Shown piece after piece: positions 36,922-49,100 of a DNA stretch of 64,000 nucleotides (positions are counted from its first letter, which is position 1; every line of letters starts with the position of its first letter). The notes beneath the pieces are model-generated. The model had not been told where the DNA came from. It saw only the letters and a list, made by a program, of their open reading frames with translations, and searched no databases. The DNA comes from Onchocerca lupi (lineage: Eukaryota; Nematoda; Chromadorea; Rhabditida; Onchocercidae): NCBI GenBank assembly GCA_028564675.1, contig JAOVVO010000137.1, positions 81,345 to 145,344 of the forward strand, read 5' to 3'. Position numbers and translations under genes: made by a program.

Positions 36922-38661
36922 GTTCCAAATAGTCTCCATTTCTTTTGATATTATTCTATTATCATTATTAATGAGATTTGAATATGTTTGTTAGAAAAAA
37001 AAAAAAGTGATAATCATTCTTGCTTACAATTTGATAATCTTGTCTTCAATTACTATGATATCTGGAGTAATGAGTTGATGTCAGTTGACTTTCTAAATCC
37101 CTGAAGTATTTTAAATTCTTCAACTTTTATTTTCCGCAATTTCATTTTCACTTGTTTATGTTTTTTTTTTTTTTTTTGCACAGTAGAATTCTACAATTCT
37201 GATGAAAATTCTGATACATTACAGCAGCAACCCGATTAGATCGATATTAATAATCGGTTTATGCGACTTCATGACACAAATGGATCAACTTTTTTTTTTC
37301 TTTTTCATTATAATTGCTATTTGACAGTAGATTCATCAACCGATAACAAATGGCGATTTTGGTACAAAACTGGAAAGTTATCTGGTTTTATGCGTTTTTT
37401 CGGAATCTCTATCGGGAGATATTCCAAGAAAAAAAATTCTTTATCATCTTCAATTGCAATAACTTCAACAGAATATTGCTATAGCAGTACTGAAATCAAT
37501 CATCTGTCCCAAATGATTGATTTGAAATGATATGGAAATTCAGCAGCACGGCGAGATTTCCCAATTCAACAGCTGTATACATATATTTATATTTCTGTGG
37601 AATTCGGTAAATAGCACGAAGTCAGAATAATATTCTTTGCGTGGAATGTTTAAATTGCGAACAATATTACGACAAACGAAATGAAGATAATACTGTTCGT
37701 TGACATTTGCAGAGAGTGAATTTAATGATATGGAGCAGAAGACGCGGGAAGTCACAATTCGTTCTGTCTTCTGATATTTGTTGCAAACTTTAGAATCATT
37801 AAAGGAGAGAATCGATCATTGATGTAAATAAGGAAAAAATGTTGATTCCGGTCTCCAAGATCAAAAGGATAAATATGGAAATGTGATTTTGATTGGCTGA
37901 TTGGTAAATTAGGAGAACAAACGATTATGTGGAAAGTATTTGAGAATCATCGCTAATAAAAGCGACAAATAAACTGTTTAAGATCGGAATGTGAAAGCTT
38001 GAAGAAAAAAAACCAAAAGATTTATACGGCACCAGAAATAGGCAATGCGTGCAAATTACATCAAAATAAAAAAATCTCAGCCAACAGCAAATGATGATTA
38101 TGACACAAATATGACGAAACGATTAGCTCACGAAATCAATTACGATTATTATTGTTACTTGAAATCATGAAAATAAATTCACATTAATAAATAAACTGCC
38201 CTGAGACGTTAATTTTGCAAATTGCTCCGTGAAAGATTCGGCGGCAATAGCAATATTAATGCACTTATTACTTAATTAAAAGTGTTCTAATTGCTCGTTT
38301 TTCAGCGTGATTTACGACACTGATTGCAATCATTTACGTTTCTCAATGTCCTTAGCCTTAATATCATGATTTTCTATTCATTAGCAGGATTTACTACCGT
38401 AACAACTAATATGCTGTTTTAAATGTAAGTACATTTTCTGAAAAAAGATCCATTTAGAATTCTTTTCGTATCTCAAATTTACTGATAGTATCAGTCAAAC
38501 ATTTGCAAATCCGAATATTATGAAAACAAAAAAATAAGGAAAATAATAATGCTTTTGTTAATTTCGAATATTTGTTTCTATATTATTCAGTTGTCAGTTT
38601 TGATTTCTTTCACTGGTATCCAACAATGACGGTATTTGAATTTTGAAGGAGTCCAAAAGGT
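36922..38661. other. Intergenic, upstream of LAP1-like gene
   Basis: No gene recognised. Open frames at about 37261-37530 (+) and 37540-37755 (-) have a moderately mixed composition but no partner exons or recognisable domain. Likely promoter-side DNA of the LAP1-like gene. Confidence 0.5.
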
Positions 38662-41140
38662 ATGGTTAAAAAGAGAAATCAGCAGTTATATATGTCAGCT
38701 AGTCCGGAGCCATCGTCATCTCGGAATCGAAATCGGCGAGAAAATTTATATCCTAATTTGAAACGTCTGACGAAGTATGATTTCAACTCGGTTGATGATG
38801 ACGATGATAATGTGTAAGTTGTGAAATGTATTTGATAGTTGGAACTGTTTAAAATCCAAACTTAACTATAATGGATTCAGATTTCAAGCTTTTTAATAAC
38901 GTGAATCACGTTGTTATTAGTATAATTGCCATTGGTGAAGCATATCATAGAAATATGCATGGCAAGCCTTATTTTCGTATATAGGATCTATTACAGAACA
39001 CGGGATGGTTATCTTTTTTGCAATAAAAAGTAAAGGGTTTGTTCCGATACATTAAAAAAAATTTTCTGATATCTAATATTCGAATTTTTGCGATTCGATA
39101 AAGAATTCGAATGAAATAATGGGCAGTTTCTTATCATAAATAAGCTGAGGAAATCGATAAGTCTAGAAATTTGTTGCTATTATGTGTAAGTTATAGTTTT
39201 TCTTTCCATTCTTTATCGAATTCATAAGAATTCTTCCTGTAAATTAATTTAGCCATTTCCTTCTAGATCTTATGAGTCAGATCATGGAGAAGAATATGAT
39301 GATTCTCGACAGGGCGTTCATAATTTGTCAATGTTGACAACATTGGAATGGATTCAGGATTCGTTAAGTGACATATTTTCTTTGGTCAGATTGATGAAAC
39401 TTTTTTTTTCTTGTTTGTAATATAAATTATGATCCATCCAACTATAAAGGCATTAGAATTAATCGGTTTCATAAATTATCTCATTTAATAAATCAAGTTT
39501 GTAGTGAAATTATGTATAAAGGTAGAAATTTATGGATAATGTGGTATTTGAAATTTGATTAATGTTTGTTTTGCCAGTAACGTATGTTTAGCTTAGCTAA
39601 TCCAATCTTGAAAAGCAAACAAGAAAGATTCATATTCAGTAAGTTTAAATTAAATATTTATTCTATAAATTTAGGTTAAAAAAAATAAATGCATTACTGT
39701 TATTTTTCTTTTCATTATTATTCTCGTTGTTCTTATTTGCTTATGTTCAAATGCAAAGGACGAAACTATTTTACTGAAGAGGTTGGTGCTTTTTCAATTT
39801 TATTTCAATAAATTTTAACATATGACTCATGTTGTGTTATTTTATGACCGTTAATGAGATATATCCTTTTCATGATTATATATTCATAATATTATTAACA
39901 TTATGTAATTCCACTATTTAATGTGAGGATATTGTAATTCGAAGTAATTAAGGCATTCTGTGATACGACGATGGCTAGGTATAATAAGAAGTGGAATTTA
40001 TACAAATTCAAATTCTATATATATATTACATTTATTGTTTGCAGGTATAAGCAGCAGATTAATGGCATTTTGAAGAAAAATTTTACCACTGAATATCAAC
40101 ACGGTATTAATACAAAAGCAGTATTACGGCTTATTGGCGAAAAATGGATCTATCAGGTATGTCCTTTTTAGACTACTCTTCATCATTTGGATATCACATA
40201 AGGAAAGATTTTTTCCTAAATACTTTATTTTGAATAACAGGCAATTGAAATATACCACTTCTTGTGGAATTGAAAAAGTGATTTTGTCAATTTTCTGTCA
40301 AAAAGATATTTTGTTAGAGAAGATCTACATTGATAAAAAGGATTTAAATGTTTGGAATGCCATAGTGAGATTCCAGAAACCAACGGAACCATATGTCGTA
40401 TTAATTGCGGGTACGAAAGCCGATATATTAGCAGATGCTCTTGGTGATGTTTTTTCGAATGTCACTGAAAAGGGTGAAATTGATAGGATATTTTGTAATG
40501 AATATAAGAAACGACAATTATTGGAAAGTGAAGTTGCGAAGTCATTGTCGAAGTACAGTAAATCAGTAATTTTACATGGTAAATTTCTGGAAGATTTCTT
40601 AAATTTCCAAATTATTATCTTGGTTATACTGTTTTGGTTTTTCAAACATTCGAAATGAAGAATGATTGGTCTGAAAATTTTCAGGAATTGACAAACTACG
40701 AGGACATGCACCATTGTACTTGCATAGTTTATCTGATCCTGACCATTCACCATTTCGTTCCGCTCTCATTCTGCTGACTATTAATTTATTCTTTGGTTCA
40801 CATCCCATCTGTGAAGATGCAATATCTAAGTGAGAGTGAAGCACATTTTTAGCTTAAAATATTTGACCAGTGATTCTTTAGATGAACTTAATTCTGCTTT
40901 AAAAACTTTATGTTTCTATTCATCATTTAGAATAATACTTACCATCTGATGATATGCGCCAAATTAAAATTTTTACTATGTTAAGGCATAAAGATTTGTT
41001 GTTTGATCTTTTTTTTTTTTTTTAAATCTACGCTTTTCAGTCATTTATTAGATGTATGGAATTCGGACTATATCGGTGAGGACCAGATTCGACCAATTCT
41101 TTCTCGGATATCTTCGTTTTTGATATGCTTAGAAGATTGA
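38662..41140 (+). CDS. LAP1/TOR1AIP-like torsin-activating nuclear-envelope protein
   Basis: One fully in-frame model: 38662..38813, 39267..39416, 39675..39744, 39953..39978, 40045..40156, 40320..40578, 40685..40829, 41041..41140 (TGA), 337 aa. The first two exons encode a hydrophilic Ser/Asp-rich N-terminus. The third encodes a membrane helix (NALLLFFFSLLFSLFLFAY). The last four encode a luminal-type domain: VWNAIVRFQKPTEPYVVLIA, a KxLLESEVAKSLSKYSKSVI segment, LYLHSLSDPDHSPFRSALIL and the final ILSRISSFLICLED. This order matches the LAP1/LULL1 luminal domain (PTEP...LLTAA, FYKYCDHENAAFKDVxLVLT, LWSRISHLVLP). That domain is a nucleotide-free AAA+-like fold that activates torsin ATPases in the perinuclear/ER lumen. 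Weak points are the donors at 39417 and 39745, the 26-nt mini-exon and the acceptor before 40320. Family call is good; exact splicing around the membrane helix is not. Confidence 0.7.
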
Positions 41141-44100
41141 GAAATGCCGGGAAGTTATATAAGGAATAATTGAGTGTTTGATTTGTCGTTATGGAGAAGT
41201 AAGATGCATTTGAAGTAGAATTACACGTTTAATTCCTTCTGGAGGATTCAAATACTGGTTTTATGGGTGAAGATCGAAATTTATATCATTGTTATTCAAT
41301 CAGGCATTTAATCATTCTAGAAGAAATATATTTATATATTTTCATTCATAATTCGGAATAAGAAAGTACTCTTTGACATAACAGCTCATTAATCTTGTTA
41401 ATTTATATTTTCCGAATGTGCAAATTGATGCAGGCATCAATCCATTGCTGTCATAATTTTTTTATGGATGCATATTCCTTTTCAAAATTGGGGATAAGTT
41501 ATCTTATCCAAAAAGAAAGTCATAATGCCGATTTTATATTATAGTTTTAAATTTGTCATTTATATATGTGCTACCTTATATTGCAGTGCATTATAGATGC
41601 ATTTTAATTCTACGAAATTTATGAGAGAATATCTGATTATGAAGCTGGAACAGCAAAGTGTAAAGTTAAATTATGAACTGTTTATTATGCTTCCTGAATG
41701 GCAGGTTCTGTCAAGTAATTTCGCTAATTAGTGGCATTTGGATATTGCTTAATCGAAATGTTTAAGTCGAATCCAGAAAATTAAAGATCGCATTCCAGGT
41801 GTTATGCAATAAAGTAGCCTCTGAGAGCATGATTAATATCATCTGATTCCTAAGGAAGTAAGCATTAGTCGCAACTGTAAAAGTAGAGTGTTTAGGCAGT
41901 TATTGTTTTTCATGAGGGACTGAGTTTTAGTTGCTTCATTCATAGCGATCCGATTTCATTTTATTTGATCATATAACTGGCTGATTTTGAATATTATTTT
42001 TCGTACTTTTCTAACATGTTGCAAGTATGCTTCACTGATTTTATTCTTAAAATGATGCAGTCACAAACATAAATGAGACGTTAAGTCTACAAAAAGAGAT
42101 TTTCGATCTAACATTCATTTCCAGAAATTTAAGTATTAAAGAGATTATTTGTCATGTATATAATCGCATAATCATACCGACGGTAGCTTGAGGCTGCCAT
42201 TCAAAAAATCATAAAACAAAAGACAGCTTTACATGAAAATCTAAAATAAACATTTAGTAAAACCAGTTCAACAATGGAGATTAATCAAAAATATCAAATG
42301 CAAAAAAAAAAAAAATATTAAAAAGGGAAAATTAAAAAATACTTCTTCATATAAAAATTAACAATAACATAAAGAGAACCAGAGAAAAACATCGAAGAAA
42401 TGGAAATGGGCTTGTGGTTAACGTCACGCATCATTAATTCGTGGAGGTTTCATGGAAATTTCGACTTGTTTAAAGTTTTTAAAACTCTCCAAGTATATCT
42501 TCATAATATCCCACCATTATCGTTTTCTCTCATGTCTCATACACCAACAAATACACAATCAGCTCTTGATTGTGCATTTGTTGTTTTATTTTTGTAAAAG
42601 AGCTTCGGAACCTTAACAGAGTTTGTTAGAAATTCTGGTATGCTAATACTTATAGAAGTTACGTATGAATGTAAGTTTTCTCAGTTTTTGTAAATAAAGA
42701 AAAGGAAAAAGAGAAGTCATGTCAATGGAGAAAACATCCTGGGAAATTCAATATAAGGAAGAAATGCAATTTTCCAAAGGTTACGTTTGCAAATGAAGGA
42801 CAATTAATATTCCTACATAAGTCATTTGAATTTTAACCTCAAACACCCTGAATTTTTGTCTACATCCGCTAAACATTACTTTCTATCCATAAAGAAATTA
42901 CTTAAGAAACTTGAATTGATTTTTTTTATATCCGAAATTTAAGGGAAATCAGATTAATGCTATAAAATCAGCAATGTATTGCAGGCTTGAAATAATTCCA
43001 ATGGTTAAGATTATGATTCGAAATGGAACAGTCGCCGTTAGATGATTAGGTTTAGATAGATGATATTTAACCATTCCTGTTCGCGCAAAACCTTCGCAGC
43101 AAATAAAAGTACCTCACTTCATCATCAGGATGAAAGTGCAATTTATTCGAAATCAACTTGAACAACCCTTCGAATCTTCAGTTTTCCCTCTTGCAATGAT
43201 GTATTATTGCTCGGAACAGATAGGCCAAATAATTTTTTATTTTAACTGACTGCTAGAGATGAAGCATCCATGACAATGATAACAATTTGCTTTTTCCGAG
43301 TGCATGAAATTATCAAAATGAAATCAATTCATATGGAAATATAATCAGTAACGAAAAAAAGGATGAAAATAATCAGTCCCTTTGATAAGACCTATCACTA
43401 CGCTCCGACTCTGCTTCCAATAATATTCACTATGAAGAAAAAAAAAAAAGAGTAACATCATATTCACTCATTCGCAATGACTGCGACAATTTTCGTATTA
43501 CTAAAATGAAATTTTATCAATTAAATTTCATCTTACGAGAATTTTTAACAGTACCTTAATTTATGAAGACATATGAACAATGTTTATAACCTGTGAAAAC
43601 ACTTTGAATATTTAGATTCTTCATTTCAAAACACTCAAAAAACAAGTTCATATGTTTATGCATGCGAAAACAGTGGCATAGTGTGTACTGACGTTCATTA
43701 AATGAATAACCACTATGTATAAAACCAACAAACAAGCAAACAAACAAACAAATAAACGAACAAACAACATGGTGTGCTAGAATGTTCACATGATGAATTT
43801 TAATTTCTTCCTAAACAAGAATTCATTTATAAAAAAATGGGAATAACTACAAGTTTAAAAAGCAGAAATACCACTTTTTCCATGGAACTGCATAAAACTT
43901 TCAATTACTAGGATTCATATTTATTTTGAGAAACATAATTTTTTTGATGATAAAATCCTTATTATACGCACATTGCATTAAAATTAAGTACGATAATATC
44001 TTTACCATAGGAAACTAGAGGATATTTTGCAAAAAGTGAAAAAGAAATGTTTAAAACAATAATTGAAAATTAATATAATTACTGAGCCGAGTTAAAAAAG

Positions 44101-46161
44101 GAGTGAGATTTTGAATATGTTTTAGCAAATTTTAAACAATTTCAATAAAATTTTCATCTCGGTAAAAGAAACATACGTTCCGATATGCACGACTGGATGC
44201 AACTACTTTAGGTACTTTTGTTATCCACTGAAACACTAATATATTTAGCGAATAGAACAATAAGCTTATTTCTGAAGTAATGAGCAGCAGATCTGGCACA
44301 TCATGTAATGTAAAAAATCATCCATCCCTTGAGCAAAAGCATAGAATCAATAATGGGGAACAATGAAAACACTGTATTCATCAATGCAATTTCAGTTCCT
44401 CACAATTGCAGAGGTACAGTTCAACTTTAATCTTCCTCCAAAAATCGATCTTAGGATAGCATTTTCTACAAATGTATGCAAAATCATTCTCCAGAAAAAA
44501 CTTTCCAATCGGAAAGGCTGAACTTCGAATTTTTAAAAGAAATGCATATTTCATAAAAAAGCAAAGAAATTTCGCTCAATTTAGTTTCTAGGCACTAAAA
44601 ATATATGTGTGCTCATATATGTTCCTCTTCATTGAATGAGGTAATTAATAACATATCCAGGATTTTCCCTGAAAGATGAAGAGAAAGAGAAATGAAACCT
44701 GCTGATTAAACTCCACCATAAAAAATTTTCAGTCTAAATCAAGCTTAAAAACACCATGCTGCCTCCATCTTTCATTTCCCGTCACTAACCATTAAAATGA
44801 TAAATCAACAATTCATTAGCGATTCTCTACATTTCAACAAAAAAATCAACTGCTTAATCAAATATTATGAAAAAAAGACAACATTTGACCTGGACTTCTC
44901 CTAGATATGTCATTATTGCATGCGAACACTGAAAATTACAATATCGTTGGTGAGCATTTGAATCTTAAACTATCATATAATTAAAAGCAAGCAATATTAC
45001 ACCAAACATGAAATAAAAATAGGATTCCAATAGAAAAAAGATGAAAATATGATACAAATAATTGTTCCACAGTTTTAGAAAAGTCGGCAGAGATTTTTGA
45101 CGCTTATGATACAATTTCAAAATTTCAAAAAGAGAGGATAGTACGTACTATTATTATCTTTATTTCAACTAAAACAATAATGTGAATTACAATTTGAATA
45201 TGCCTAATCAGTCAATATCATTTCTGAATACCGAAATTTTTTTTTCCTCGCTTTATAATAAACTAGTTCCAGTTGCTCTTTTTCTCCTCCTTCCTTATAT
45301 CTAATGAGAAAAAACATTCAGCAGCTTGAGATATATTCCTGACTTATTTAGCGCTATCTGAAATAAGAAATAGGCTATTTCAGCAGAAACTAGAACAACA
45401 GCTTTTTTCAGCTCAAAATAACCATTATAAATTTTGAGATCATAAATGGCTGCTGAAATATACTACGACTGAAAATTAATTTATGAAGTAGTCTCTCAAG
45501 CAAAAATTCTATACTTATTTAATTATTTGTCTGTTATTATAACTAATTTACCTTTACTAATGACCGCTGCACACTGTCTTTAAAAAAAAAAAAAAGAAAT
45601 ATGAATAATAATGGACAAGAAAGTATATTAAATAAAAAGAAATTTCCAAATCATATCCATCAATTAAAATCATCCAATGAATACTAAAAGATTTCCTTCA
45701 GTGCCAGGAAGCAGAAATATACTAAACAGTATTTTGCTAATATCATCAGGAAGCCTTTAAATCTCAACTTTCTTTTTCAAACATTCAAGGGTTGAACAAC
45801 GTGTATTTGATCTAGAGACCCAGAAAGAAAAATTTTGACTTAACTGGTATTTTTTTTTTTTTTTTTGCATTTCACTTAACTCGGTCTAATTTAAGTTTTA
45901 ATTTTAAAGTGATCCCAACTGCTAGAATGAACAGGACAAAAAAGAGAAATAATGAATAGCGATAGACATATAATACAAATGCATTTGTTGCTCATTTGTA
46001 TTACTCAGCAACCAGTGAGACAAAAAACTAAAACAACAGTCACAGAATTCTCTCTGAGCTTATTAGCAGATAAAAAACGAAACCTGAGATCGGCTTGTTC
46101 CTCCAATCCTCCAACTTAAGAGGTTATTTGGTAGTGAAAAAGAAATGGATAATGTCTTTAT
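41141..46161. other. Convergent intergenic region, LAP1-like / TAF6
   Basis: About 5 kb, AT-rich, with no gene recognised on either strand. It contains scattered poly(A)/poly(T) tracts (for example 42302-42315, 43439-43450, 45237-45246, 45580-45596, 45850-45866) and a short CAAACAAACAAA stretch at about 43730-43768. Confidence 0.65.
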
Positions 46162-49100
46162 TCATGAATTTCTAAAACTGTCATTTGCAGAGCTTGAAGT
46201 ACCACGCTGACTTGTCACAATCATTTTCTTATATCCACTCGGTCGAACAACGTACGAATTCGTCTAAAAGAAATACTTGTCTTAAATTCATATAATGCAG
46301 ATTTGGAATCCAAGATTATGTGCAGAATTCGATATTGAAAATCCGATACAATTGATAAATACAAATATATTTCGATTAAACCAAACATTAGCTTTAACTA
46401 GTAAGCAAACATTGGTTCAAATTTGTTACGTAAGAACCACATAATTTTCGAATATTAATAACAACTAATAAAAATAAATTGAAAAGAAAAGAATTTTACT
46501 TAAAATGCTACCATGCTGTTAGTATTCTATTAATGAAAATCAATGTTCGAATTCAGCGCTAAAGGCATAATCATGGAAGATAAAATGAAAGGAATTAAAA
46601 AGTTCCCTACTCTGCCTTATGAAGAAAACAGAGGGATAAAAAAGTAAAAAAAAAAAGCAAACAAAACGATATACTGGTGAGTTCGTTCCACTGGAAACAT
46701 AATATGTATTCTGTTGTGCTGGACGACTCAGTACTGGAGTCGATTGTTGCAAACGCCCACCACTAATAATGTTCACATACGGTTGCTGGGTAGAATTTCG
46801 AACAGATACGGATGAACTCTGTGGACGGACCATATAAAGTGATGAACTGGACAAAGAAGTTCCAGGCTGCTTTGTACCTATCATCAAACGCTGTTGCTGT
46901 TGCTGAAGCGATTTATAGTTAGTATAACAAATGAATAGTATAAAATTTATTCTCCAATAACTTCTTGCTCCTCTTTTCCTACTTCTTCTCTACAGAAAAG
47001 CTTAATGAGTGCAAATATGTACTAACAGCAGACACAGATGGTCTTCGGTCACTTCCAGATCTGTGAAGAACAGCAGAATGTACATTGTTGTTACTTGTTG
47101 ATGCGCTGACAGATATAACTGATGTGTGTTCACTTGTTACAGTTCTGTAAAGTTGTTTTGCTTTTTGTACTGCTCAATAATAATTCTTTAGAAAAGGTTC
47201 TAGAAAGTAGTATAGAACGAAACCACGTTTCAATGATTTTCAATAAACATTTCGAACTACATTATTAACAAAGAATAGTGATTATCACTGATATTTAAAA
47301 CTTGAAATTCTGGGAAAAAATTATAAACTGTCGGCAATAAGTCCAAAACATACTTGTGTACAGCTTCACCAAATCCTCCGAACATATTTTGATAGTCTGC
47401 AACTTCCTTCAGCCCTGTTAGCTTCTGAGTCTTTACGAAATGCGCCAATACTTTCTTTAAAACACAAACTTTTTAAATAAATTGCTGAAAAACTTCATAA
47501 GATAAAAATCAAGTAAGAAAATTTTTCCACAAAATAAAACTTTTCTCATTTCATAAAAATTACTTATACTTAAATAAACTTACGACGACGAAATTTTGAA
47601 GTTTTTCGGCGGCTAATTTATCAACCGTGTTCGGTTTGTCTGACATTACCCTGCGAAGATCATTATGCAGCTGAGCAGCTCGAGGTATTACCACAGAATG
47701 TACAGTCTATAACAGATTTAAATAATATAAGCAAACATAAAAATTTGAGTCTAATGTTCAGTAAATATTCTGAAATATTTCGTGAATTTTATGATCTAAC
47801 TTTCCTACTGAATAAAATCCAAAAAAGCAATTCAAATTGTCAATGAAATACAATAAAAATGATTGTATAAGCTATGAAAGTCTTATACAACGAGCGAAAT
47901 GAGGTTTTTTGATTTTAGTATTTTATTAATTCATATATTACTTAAGCATCTAGAAATTTTATAATAAAAAAGCATACGTCAACACCGAGCTCATTCAGAG
48001 CATATAACGATCCGTATAACGCTGCAAGTGTACAATTTTCATCACGCCAAACTTGGGCAAGCACTTGAGTTACACGCGATCGTAAATGACTGATGTTGTA
48101 CGATCTGAATATCTTTTTTCTATACAATAAGTCATTTACACAGTAGTTAAATAAGAACATTTAAAGGGCTCAGTTTTAATTTATGTAAAATAATGAAAAG
48201 TCAACGCATATTTCAGTGGCCAGAGAATATTGCTCAACATCTTCACTTCTTCATTTTATAATATGTATAAAAACTATACTTGCATATATTGGCTAACAAA
48301 CGACTGGAAAACTCGCGTAATGCCCAATGATTGTCTGTTTCTGGGCGAGCACACAACTGTCGACTTAATATGCACGACAATATAGAAGGCAGCAACTCAT
48401 GTAACTATAAATTTCAGGATCGGTAATTCAAATAATTAGCAAATACATATAAATCACTCTCGACAGAAAAAAAAAATCTACAAAAAGTTTTGTTATGGTC
48501 GGTCAAGATTAACTGATCATCCAGTACATTAATTCATAAAGACTCGTTAATTCATTTTCGTTCAAATATTATAAATCGTAAATTGTTGAAAAAAAAAAAA
48601 AAAAAGAAACAATGAGAATAACTGACAAAACGTTCCAATGACAGTGCTGGATTATTCGCCAAACTCTGGATCATCCTCATCAAATATATTAAAATAGCCA
48701 GATTGTGTTGCACGATATTGCATCGAACCTCAATTTTAAAAATACAGCAAAATATTTTAACAGATATAATCATGAGGTGTCAAGAACAATAAGATTATTT
48801 AAATAAAAAATACTGAACAAATTAAAGGATAAAGGAATGGATAATAACCAACCCCTTCAACAATTGCTACTGAAAACCTAGGCAATAACTGTTGTAGACC
48901 AGCATCCGTTTGAAGACTGTACAATGCTTCCTGTAAAATGAAGAACTGAGAATCATAACATCTGGGAAAGAAATTATGAATTCAAAACATTATGTAAAAT
49001 AGAAAATAAACGTATCTTTAAAACATTATCATATGATATTGAAACTATCCTAATCTCAATAATATTTCGCAAATGTGGCAAAGCTTCGTTTCATTATCAT

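Noticed and set aside
37540..37755. Minus-strand open frame with mixed composition
   Set aside because: No partner exon, no known domain, and no start or splice evidence beyond chance.
39583..39640. Exon-like segment after TTTTGCCAG in the LAP1-like gene
   Set aside because: All three entry phases meet an early stop, so it cannot be a coding exon.
40134..40658. 174-codon single open frame in the LAP1-like gene
   Set aside because: It reads through an intron with a clear GTATGT donor at 40157 and past the donor at 40579. Only the middle part (about 40320-40578) is exon.
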